From Symsagittifera roscoffensis (taxonomy: Eukaryota; Xenacoelomorpha; Acoela; Convolutidae): DNA of 64,000 nt. Position 1 is the first letter of the stretch, and each line of letters begins with the position of its first letter. The translations under genes were made by a program, and so were the position numbers. A model generated the notes under the pieces. It was not told the DNA's origin. It did no database searches and saw nothing but the letters and a program-made list of their open reading frames with translations. The stretch is taken from the NCBI RefSeq assembly GCF_963678635.1, contig NC_087065.1, forward strand, positions 60,414,754-60,478,753, in the 5' to 3' direction. Positions 40,601-52,600 of the stretch are shown one piece after another.

Positions 40601-43600
40601 CAGATGGACCGCCAGCCCCTGTAGTTCCAGATGGACCAGCAGGCTCACTCACTCCGCCGGAGGGCGTCGACGTGGTTGATGTTCTAGTGGGTGGTGGTAG
40701 TGTGCTCATTTCGTCTTGATCACATGGCGTGATTGTCGTTGTTTCCGCTGAAGCATTGCTCTTTTTTATTGTCCGAATAACTACCTTGTTGAAAATGAAT
40801 CAGCAGCAACATCAACAAAAACCTTATTAGTAACACTATTGAAATAGTTTGAGTCATATGAAATCATGTGTTAGATTCTTCAATGATTATGGAACACCAA
40901 AATTTACAATATCAATCTCAAAAAAAACTTTCAGAGTGAAAACTAATGAAAATAAATTACTAAGGTGCTCCGGAGAACAATGTTCGATATTCAGATGAAG
41001 GTTAGAGCACCAACCATGCATGATTAATTTGCTTTCCTCGAAGCAATAATTGCTTATGCAAAAGAGTGCATATGGTTAATTTGCTGGCCTTGAAGCAATG
41101 ATTGCTCAAGCAAAAATTTGAAATTTTGTCTCGATTTTTTTTTTCAAAAACTTTTTTGTATCGGCATCTTTTTTAAAATAAACGTATCCTAGGGTTAAGG
41201 TTTTCACGTGATTTTTTGGGTTGTTATTCAGTTAATACAAACACATTTTGATTAACCATCCTCAATTGCTCAATTGATCGTGAGTTAAATATTACCTGCT
41301 GTCGTCGGTGTAACCTCTCCAGTAGTAGATGCTGCAGTCGTGGACTCAGCCGTCGTGTATTCTAAATCCAAAGCAGTTTTTTTCTCACAGAGAATAGTCG
41401 GAATATAATTTTGCGAAGTCAATGTTCCGACTCTTTGAAAATTGGGGAAGAACTTGGTATTAGTGTGTGTTTTATTTTTTTGTTTTCCACGCAAAATGAG
41501 GCACCACAAATATTCATCGGAATGGGGCGAGTGATGAGCCATATTAAAACCATTTCAGTCGTGATTCAAACAACATAAGAAAATATTTCAAAAACTTGTC
41601 CCAATATTGAGAAAAACAGATGTAAATCATTTGACATTTAGTCTGAATTCGAGCGAATAATGTGATAGCTAGCAGGCTTATTTCAATAGCATAACAGCTT
41701 ACAAATGCTTTATTTATATCCGTGAAAATTTAGTTTAACTCGATTAAAATTAGCTTTTGAGTTTTTAACCGCTTTTTGGAATCAAAACTTCAAAAATTCA
41801 AATAAACCACATAAGTATGATAAAGTTTTCGAATTTGTTGCGAGTCATTTTTGAACAAAATTTGTTGTCCAATTTATTTATTTTACTATAAATGTCGAAT
41901 ATGCCTTAGCTCTAGTTTTTTGTTTTTCTTCTATTACATCATGCAGAAAACACTTCGCTCGTTTGAAAAAACTTTTTTGTATTTCTTAAGACTATGGTCG
42001 GAGCATTCTGTGCTTCTTGCACCATAACCAACTATCCTTTTCTCTACTTTGCCATCATTAGAACAAATTTGAAAAATATGAACATCATTTCAAGCAAGAA
42101 TGACATTTAATAACGCAATCAGTTCAAGAAAAAAATGTAAAAAAAAAACAAGTAATTATATTTAAAAAAGTTTTTATTAAGTGAAAATCTTACGGCAAGC
42201 TGGATCGCCACTATTCACTGAGCAGTACTCGCAGCCATAGAAGTCAACAGTAATTCCACTGTCAACCTGATTTGGCTCGGAACACGCTGGGTTAGACATA
42301 TCGATCACAATTGCAATTTTGAACGCAGGCAGTCCGTCACTATCTGCACCCAAGATTCCGACAAGATCCACAAACGCTGTGTCAGATGCATCGCGGAAAT
42401 CGACTGCATATTTCTTTCCATTTGACGACGATGATGTCAACAAAGCAAAGCTTGAGATATCGACAGTCCTTTGAGATCCATCCTCAGCAACTTCGGAGAA
42501 GTCTGGGCCCGATTCCTCTTGAAGGCTGAACAAGATTTGTACTTCACCCATGGAGCAAGACGCAGCGAAGTCAGTTTTAGTGAGAGCAAGAGTCGATACG
42601 ACTGGCAAGAGAGTTTCGTCCGAAGTAAGCTGGGCAATTAGCACAACTTTTTCAACTTCAGATGACACTGATCCGAGATTTAGCTCGTTAGTGTCTTCGT
42701 CGGACGGCGAACTGACAAACGATGGACCTAACGCACCAAAAAATCACTTTTTCCGTAAATGTTCAATCGTTTTCCTCGCATATCAGTTCAAGAGTAAAAA
42801 ATTTCAAATTAAAATATAACTTACGTGAGACCTTGTTCTAATCAGATAATTTTTTCAAAATGAACACCACTGCAAAAATATTTTGATTTAAATTTGAGGC
42901 CCATCAAAATTTCTTTCAATAATCTGTCTGTACATGCGCTGAACTTCAGTTCTTAATCGAGTCCCCAGTTATAAGCTATTAGACCTCAATGATTCAAATG
43001 TTACGCACTGGCCTGGACCACCGAGATGGTTTCTGGTTCCAGTAACATTGGCAGTTCCGAGGAGTCGCACTCCTTCAACTTGGGATGGAAACATCCTTCA
43101 ATAGCCAGTTGGGACAGTTCCAGAGTCTTGTTCGATCCCGTCTTGTCCTCAAAGAGAACAAATATAGTGTCGATGTTCTTGTCTACGACTAGGAAGTCAA
43201 ATTTCAGGGAGTCTTCCTGTCCAGGAACTGTTGAAGTGGGTGCATCTGAGAAACTGAGATCGGGTTCCATCTCCGAAGTCTCGAAGTAGTTCTAAGCAAA
43301 CAAGTTATCAAGTATCAGACAGAAACATACCAAATGAAAAAATCTGCAAATATTCAAGACAACTGGAGCAAATTTAAGTGCTAGTCCTGAGTGTTAATAA
43401 AAAATGTGGTACATAATATTTTTACATCAGCTAAATTTGGTTGAGAAGAAGACACCATTCCATGAATTCAATTACTACTTGAAAGTAGTTTCAAATAGTT
43501 AAAAGTAGTTCAAATAGTTTAAAAAGTAAGGTATCGGCATACTAGCTGTCGCTCAACTCTTTGCGATAAACAGCGTATTTGCATTTTCTTATGAGCCCTC

Positions 43601-46600
43601 ATACATTACATGGTCTCAACTTAGTGAAATTTAAACTCACAGTGGGTAGTTTGTCGTCATTGGGGCCAACCGGGATGACTTCTCGTGGCTCGCTTGCACT
43701 CAGCTCAAACCTATTTCCCTCTTCGTCTTCGAACACCAGTCGCAGACTCAATTCGTTATCGTTCGTCAACTCAATGCTGGTGATATCCACCTGGAAAAAA
43801 TATCCCTTTTGTGAAGTTATAGGAAAACTAAGCTTTCTCGCTTATTCAGAAATTATTGCACTCTGGATTGTTTAAAAATTATTAAGACCTCTACTTGCTT
43901 TTGATTCATTCACAAAACAAGCACTGCCTTACAGGGGTAGATCTAGGATTTTCGCGAGGGGGGGTTGGATTTTCAAAAAATTTTAAAAAAATTTTGACGA
44001 CTTTTTTTTCAGGTCGACCAAATTGATTTTTCCGTTTTTGGGCACCTTTTGGAAAACTTTGACAAAAAATTGCGTGCTCCCCCTCAGAAATAGTATATAT
44101 TGGCGCCTAAGGCGCCTTTAGAAAAATTTTAATGTCGATCGGCCAAAAATGGATTTCTTAAAAATTACTAAAGGAGAGGACCTTTTGGGTCGAATCCCTG
44201 AGAAGGGAGGGGCGTCCGCTCCCTCTTAAATCCACTTCTGCTGCCTTATCTACTTTTGACAGCAGAAAAAGTCTTAAAATTGTACCATGGGCATTTAACT
44301 TCAGTTTTTAAAGTTTATTTTGATTGGCAAGAATATTCAATAATCAAGAAAGCTACTCTCGTAATTGTTTCGACCATTGAAAATACGGACGAATTTTGTT
44401 TTCAGGTGTTTGTTTTTGCCGCACAAAATCAGGTGCCACAAAAAATCATGGTAAAAGGTTGAATGATACGTCATTTTTAAGCCCTTTTAGTCACGATTTG
44501 AACAATTTAAAAAATAGTAAAAACATTTTCTAAATACGCGTTTGAAGCTTTCGATATCTAGTCTAATTTTGAGCAAATGAGATGAGCGAGCAAGCTCATT
44601 ACGTTATTCAATCGAAAGCTTTAATCAAAAAATTTGTCCCATCGACGAAAAGTACCGGTTTGAAGTTTTTAGTTCATTTTCGACCAAGTAAAGCAAGCGA
44701 TCAGGCTGATTATAAAAAATTAAGCCATAGAAATTTAATTTGACTCCAGTAAAAAAAAATTAAGCGACATTTTTGGAATAAAATACTTCAAAAGACAAAG
44801 CACTTTCTGCAAAAAAAGTTGAAAAAAAACTTCAGAACTTTTTATTTTTTTAGGTTTTAAAATTTAGGTTTTCGTCAGGTTCTTTCGTCACATCACGCAC
44901 AAGAAAGAACACTATATAGAAAAAAAAACATTTTCGTACACAGAGGCTAAGCGGAACTTCGCACCACTTGCAATACAAGACAAACGTGAGAAATATTTTA
45001 AAAAAATTAAGAAAAAAAAATTTACACATAGATGGTCTACGAAAAATTGAATTTGCGTGTCTCGATAAAATTTTGTTTTAGGCAAATAAGCCAAACATTT
45101 GATCATTGGATTACGAAAAAAAATTCACGAAGAGAAAATAAAGCCAACAATTGCACAAAAAAATTAAAAAAAAATTTTGAAGTCCTAAGCCCCTCTTGAA
45201 GTTACAATGAGACTCACTAGCATTTGCAAAAAAAATGAGTTTGGTTACTGCACAAGAAAAACTACTGATGTGGCAACGCAACGGAACAAACTTAAAAAGA
45301 GGAAACAGAGCCAAGAATTATAAGGCAGACACAAGTTGCGGAAAAACAACTAGTTTTTCAAAAAAATGTTTAAACTCTTATGTCTCCGTGAAAATACAAT
45401 GAATAACACTTGCATTTGCAACTTCAAGGAAATTTGCGCAGCACAACGAAAAATACTGCGATACAACAAGCTTAGTCATCGCTTGCGATACTTAAGAGTT
45501 ACATCAAAATGGCGCTACAAAACTAGAAAATATGACCTAAAATGAGGAAAAACCTATAAGAAAACAAAACAAAAAAACAAAAGTTTTAGAAGAGAATAAA
45601 AGAAAGTTTACCATCAAACATTTTTTTAAAGTTTTTAAAAAAAAAATTTTTGTGGGATTGATTTTGAGCTTTCAAAAATTGTGAGCCGAAGATTTATCAA
45701 TTTAAAAATTAAAAACTGAAACTTGTAGGAAACAAAACATGAAATAGGAAAAACGACAAAATTAAAGCCGACAGCCATTAAGCTAAAAAGGAAGCCAAAA
45801 CGACGTCACTGCCCACATAATGTCCACGAGTAGTTTATATGTAGTGAGTGCAAGGTGATATACCCAATTCGGAAACTAAACCGACACAGTGTAAGTCGAC
45901 AGCCATAAAGCAGAAAGCCGTAACAAAAAGCTTGTGGAAATGTGATACTGTCGAGAAAAGCTAGATCTACCAATATTTTCATATCATTGTATCAAATTGT
46001 CTGGAATAAAAATCGTTTTCTTATGAAATTCCAAATAAGACAATCAAACGTTAAATTTGCATCGAAATAAACTTAAGTAGCGTTAACGAGCCGACATTTA
46101 TAATAATTCCGTGCTCATTTATCAATTTAATTTCTAAAAAAAAAACAAATTGAAAAACACAGTTTTATTTGAAAGTTTTTTAAATAAAACAAAAAAATTA
46201 GTTACCGTCAAAAATTTGTAACTCAATTACTTTATGTGTTTTAGTAAGTTGAATCTTTAAAAAGAGTCCGCGCATCGGGAACAAAACCAAATGAGCTAAC
46301 AGACGGACGGATCGAAAGAAAAGCCTTTGTAGTCTCAAGCATTCTACGCCAGATGCGCTAGATAGCTGATTGATCTTGAATTTATTAGAAAGAAAGTTGA
46401 AATACGCGTAACCTATTGAGGACCGAAATCTTGTGAACCAAATTGTTTACAGGAAAACAAATATAGTACCTGGTTGCCACACCCTTGCTTGGTTAACAGG
46501 GCTAAATTTACAAAGGGCGTTTCAGCACTCCCGTGGGATCATAACATTGATTAAAAGTTTTCAATTTGTAAAAAAATCGCAGAAATTCATAGTCGATTCA

Positions 46601-49600
46601 AATTACGGCCAATTCCTCGAAGTGAACATTAACATTGATGAAAATTTTGCTGGTTTTGGTCTTAAAATTGCTGGTTTAAATCCAATTGAATACTCATCAC
46701 AAAATTTTTAAGTCGCGGCCAACAAGAAAATCAGAAAATCTTCAGCACTGGAATCAAACAGATAATAATCCAGTACAAAACTTTGATGCTCTGGATCATT
46801 TATATCTAATACCGTACATTTAACGACAGATACTTTTAAGTTTCAATATTATGAATCTTTGTGGCGTACTGACCTCTCCGTCCAGGTATATAGCCACCAC
46901 ACCCTTCGATTCGGGGGACTCGATTTTATACTCTTTGTCAGTATCGTCGGGAGAACTGCTCGCTTTCTTCGTCACTTGGAACCTCGTGTCTGACAGCTTC
47001 TTCTGGAAGAACTCGGTTTTCTCTTCGTCCACTGGCACGCTCCTCTCCTCGCCGTGCTCACAGACGAACGGAGTGGTCGTTGCTGAAAATAAAAGAGGTC
47101 TAAAAGCTAAATTAATTGAAATAACACTGGCGTGAGCGGAGAAAACAACAATGCAAAAAATTCAAAAGAAAAGACGAACAAAAAATCGTCCTAATCTTGC
47201 ATATCGGGGAAAAAATTCAAGAAAACTGGTGAAATTTCTTGCAAATAAGAAAACTGCAGCATTACAAGAATACATCAAACGGGTTTTGACGCATAAGTGA
47301 AAAGTGCTTAAATAATCAGGAAAACTCATACTGTAGTGCCTAAGCCTACAAAAATAAGAAGACAAATAATCGGGAGATAATTATTTTTTTCAAGCCAAAA
47401 AAATCAGTCTGCAAAATTCAGTCTCAATCAAATTTTCAGAAGACAATTATGAGTTTGAATAAAAAAGTCTATGCACCGATCTGATAACCACTTCTGATCT
47501 CGGACGTAAAAATATAAACCGCTAAAAACACCAAGACTGCTTGTATCAAGGCGAAGTCTTGATTGTTTCGACTGACTTCCAATGTCTTTAAAATAGTTTT
47601 TGAAAACATCTATTAAATAATGTATGAAAAAATTTTAAAAAAAAATTAGAAAAAGTTGATTTTTGTTTTCATTTATTTTTCGAAAACCACTTTCCCATAA
47701 AATATGTAAAGTACAAAACGATATATTTCGCAAGTAGAAAAATTTTGAATAGAACAAATAGCATGCCTCAATTCACTTTGGAATAATTTCTATAGCGAAA
47801 TAAATCTTGGCTTACGCGTTAACAGCCGGAGATATATCGCCAGTTAATTATCTCAAATTTGCCAAACTGGCAATCATCAAACCCCCATAGCGTTATAAAA
47901 GATCACAGGCAAAAATATAATGTTTTAAATTTGAGCAAAATTTCCGAATGATATGAAAAAATTGCTGGTTAAAAAGTCGAAATTTGTCTGGAGAAAAAAC
48001 ACCCCCTGCTCAAATAGCCCCTCACTTTCTTCGATTATCTGAAAAACAAAACTACTCATAGCAGTGCAAAATCTAAACATTACGACTGATTTTTCAAGCC
48101 TTGGAAGAACTGTTTACTTCCAAAACGCATAAAATTTAAAAAAAAAAACAGAAATTTCAAAATTGTTTTTTTTAAGAGTTTTTTTTGAAAATAATCATAT
48201 CGAAAGTGATATATCGTGTATAGGAAAGCAATAATTGAGCCAAATAAAATGCCTCAACTACATTTGTTGCGATTTTTAAGATGGATTAACCCTATCTTTA
48301 CGCGTAGTTAGCACGAACTACATCGCGCTTAATTGGCGAAATTGGCAATCTTTAAACCCAATAAATTTACAAAAAAAACACAGGCGTACAATCTTCCTAA
48401 AAGTGAATTCAAAACAAAAAACCTTTTAATTGATAGAAAAAATTTGTAAAATTCCAGCACAGCAACCGCCTATCCTTGTTAGCTTTTTGTAATTGATAGT
48501 TAAAAAAAATAAACGCAGAGGCAAAACTAAACTTCGCTGAAGCCGATATTTTGAAAATCAACCGTAGCGTACTCCCCACATACCGTCCATAATTACTTTA
48601 TATGATGTGAATGCATGCCTCAATTCAATTCGGAACCTTTTTAAAGACAGATTCAATCTCGCTTTACGTTTTATAAACATAAATTATGTCGCGCGTTAAT
48701 TATCCCCAATTGGCAACCTTCAAACCACCATCACTTTTCTAAAAACGATCACAGGTAAAATATCTTTTTAAATTTGAGCTCAAGAAAACAATTCGTTAGA
48801 GATGAAATAGATAAAATTCCGTCAAAAACTGCTGGTCAAAAAGTCAAAAATATCTCGAGAAAAAAAAACACCCGTAGCACAAATACTCCGTCACTTTCTC
48901 GAATGTCGGAACAAAAAGACTGCTCGTGTCAGTGCAAAACTCTGATTGTTCCAACTGTAATTTAAAGATTATGTAGAAGCATTTGTCTTAAAAACGGATG
49001 AGTTTTTTTATAAATCAAATTTCATTTTGAGATTTTTTTGAAAATTATCTTCCCCTACCCTAAAGTACGAAGTGATATATTTCTTATATAGCTAAGCATT
49101 TATTAGACCAAATAAAATGCCTCAGTTCAAATTGGAAGGATTTTTCAGATAGATTAAATCTCCGTTTACGCGTTATAAGCACGAAATATATCGTGCGTTA
49201 ATTATCTCAAATTGGTAAAAATGACTATCTCTAAACCTCCATAATTTTACGAAAAATGATTACACGTGAAACAACTCTTAAAATTTGAGTTCAATTTGAG
49301 AACAACTATACTTTTTGGATGATAAAAAAATCTTCTTAAAAAGCCTAGTAAAAATTCGAAGCTTGTCTGGAGAAATAAAACCATCCGAGCACAAATTTTC
49401 CTTCATTTTTTTCTTCGAAAGTCGGAACAACAAAAATTTTTCCTAATTTTCCTAATCAAAATTAATCTGAACGTGAAGCAGTTTTTTGCATATTTAAAAT
49501 CAAATTCGGAAGCAGGAGTAAAAAAGTAGCATTGTTGCGACTAACTTTCAGTACTTGTCTCGACTCCTGTAGTAGTCTCTTCTTCAGATTCTGTGGTGGA

Positions 49601-52600
49601 AACTTCTTCGCTTACAGTGGTTGAAGGCTAAAAAATTTCATCGAAAAGGTGAGGTAACCTCGAATGAAAATAATACCAAAAAAGTTTAACTTAAAGATGA
49701 AATTTTCCGAATTGTGCGTGTAGCTTCGGTAGATCCTTTCAATTAAGAACATACAACTTCGATTGATGAGCGAAACTTGAATTTCTTTGGAAGCCAAGAA
49801 TTGAAAAATTCGATTTTAAGTCAAACTAAAATGAGCACAAAAATATATTTTAACAAAATATCTAGCTTAAGCTCAATTGCTTAAAGACAAAAGGCAGTCT
49901 TCTCTGCTTTCTGTAACACTTCAATAGAAATAAATGTTCCGTCATGTTGAAAACAATTAGTGACCTGCGATGCGCATGCGTGAACTTTGACATCAAACAA
50001 CTGAGTGTCTGGCAGCTTGGTGCAGACTTCAGTGACGTTTTCGGTGACAGATCCGGTCACTGCTGGGGTCACGAATGTCAAGCCAGACACTTCAACGATG
50101 ACCTTTGTGGCTTCTTTTGATTCTTCTTCGCTCGCAAGGATGAAGCCAGAGCTCAGAGTGAACACCTAAGAGAAAAATTAACCGCTCGACGTGAAGAAGT
50201 TTTTTGATAGTATTATAGTTTCTTTCTATTTATGAGCAACAAAAAATCTTGGGAGCTTTATAAAAATGCCTCAAACATTTGACGTTTAAGAAAGAAAAAA
50301 GATCTACTAAACAATATTGATACATTAATTAGTCGACCACCTTTAATCGAGGTATGTGCTGCTGGTTTGGATTTTACTCTACAAATTGCTATTCTTCCCC
50401 GTAACTTACAGTAGCCGTGCTCCTCTGGTCCTTCCTGTCTGTTTCAAACTGTTCCTCGTTCTCCTCGAATCCAGGGTCGTCCAGTCCCAATTCGGACACG
50501 TCGTTTCCAATGTAGTACCAGAAGGTCTCATTCTCCACCAGCAACACTCGGAACTCCACTGGACTGCCATCCACGAGAGGAGTCAATGTCACCACACTCA
50601 CTTCGTCAACGGCCGAACCCTGCAGCATAACTTCATGCAAATATATATGCATTTAAATGATGTTTTTTTTTCAATTTTCTTCTTTTTGGTTTTATATTTT
50701 TCGGATGTTGTTTTGTTCTGAAATTTTAGAAAAAGATCGGAAATTTAAAAAATATATATTTATACATGTAATAATCCGAAAGATAAGCTGAATATAGACT
50801 TGATAACTGCTTCCCAAGTAAACATAGTTGATCAATTTTTCAATCTAACTTCTTGTCCAAATAAATGTTTTTATAAAAAAACAGAAATAGGTATTCAGAA
50901 ACTTTCAAAAAAAATGTCCGTGAAAGAAAAATTTGTCGCAAATAAAGACTTTGTATTACTATCAATTTGCTGAGAAAAAATTTCAAATCAAACTTTCTAA
51001 AACCTATTAATTCAGAAAAAGTACCTCAGGCAAGTTGATCACAATCTCAATGTCTTTGAAGTTCTCGGCGTCCACATTGAAAGCGTCGTCCTCTTCGTCC
51101 ATCAATTTGCCACAGTCCACGACTGACTCATCCTCGGGAACCTCGGCTTCTTCCATTCCCTCTTCGCACACTTTGATTGTAGTGGTCGTCTCCTGTGCCT
51201 CGGAAGCAGTGGTAGTCACAATTTCAGTGGTCGAAGTCACAGACGCAGTTGTAGTTTCATCTGTTTTAAATAAAAGAAATTAGTTTCATTTTTAACTTCT
51301 GAGCGAGGAACAAAAAATTGTCTATTGATTTATTTTAAAAGATTAGGGTTTGGTTTTTTAGATTGACAATATATTTTCAATTTTCTGCAAATTTGAAACA
51401 ATTTAACAGAAATGTTAAAATAGCACTTAGATTATTGCAAAAAAACCAGACCAGTATTTTGTGTTTTTATGATTTTTTCACAAAAAATGGATTTCAGTCC
51501 TGATTTGTAGCAACTCATTTGATTTCAATCATTTTTCTTCAATACCAAATGAGAAAGCGGAAATACTGACTGAAGCATCCGGTGATGTTGAGTTGGGCAG
51601 TAGGGTTGGATGAGCACTGCTTGTCGAAGAAGAGGATCACTTGGACAGTGTCTTGGAACAGAGTGAGACCCCTCTTCCCAATGGAGATGTAGAGATCGTC
51701 CGAAGTGGCCGATGATCTGAGTTCCTTCACCATCGCACCAGCAGTCTCTAGAGTCTCAATGTCGGTCTAAAAATCAACGGATCGGCTGACAAAAAAGAGA
51801 AAAAGTATTTGTTCTTGTCTAAAATCTAACCAAAATAATGGTGAATTGCAGCGTTCAAAAAGCAAAAACTTGAAGCAAAAACTTTTGTTGTTAGTTAGGA
51901 ATTGAAAGCACTAGACCCCAAAATACTGATTGAAGCAGATTCCATTTGTCCATTTATGCTTCATTATTTTGTGCAATTTTTCGCAACAGTGCTATTTTAG
52001 CGATGCTACGAGCTAAAAAAAAAGCAATACAAAATTTTATTGATTTCGAAAAAAACGGCCACCTACGTTTTCCAAAATTCCGCTGTATACATTGTCGGCT
52101 GACAGATCCTGCGGCACAAAGAAGAGCTCGCCCTCTGAGTTCTTGAAGAGGGCTGTGACCTTTGCGCCTTCCATGGGTTGGGTCGAGTCAATGGAGGGAA
52201 TGACAACATCGATCTGCTCAATTTCGATTGGCTGAAATTTAACAAAGGAGTAAGAAGTCTTCGACAGTTCAGAAATACTACCTTGATGACTCCAAAAGCC
52301 TCATTGTGGATCAATTGTAATCAACTGCTGTCAATTCACTATTAACTAAATTATGATAAAATTAACATATATAAAATTTTCTAGTTTCGCAATTTCAAAA
52401 CAAACAAAAAAACATGCGATAAAAGAGTCTTTTACTAATTTTTCATGTATTTTGCAGTCATGGTATATTGCAAGATTGATATTTTTAAATCTTCCTGACA
52501 TAGCGTGAAAATGGAAACGATATGTAAATAGATTCGTTTTAGTTGAACTTACCACCGGGTACTCTGAGACTGCCCTGAGGGGGTTTGTGGAGTCAGTGCA

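Noticed and set aside
39907-40679. Plus-strand ORFs (DGPDVAPAS and RWTASPCSS repeats) and the alternative minus ORFs at 39101-40648
   Set aside because: Wrong-frame or antisense readings of the exon 24 repeat. Only the GPSG/GSTEAG frame is open through the entire exon and matches both splice sites.
42177-42193. TAA at 42177 as the end of the gene
   Set aside because: A good donor (GTAAGA) precedes it, and using it restores phase 1 into the next linker exon.
46300-46360. tRNA-like patch on the minus strand
   Set aside because: A- and B-box-like words are present, but no complete cloverleaf could be paired by eye.
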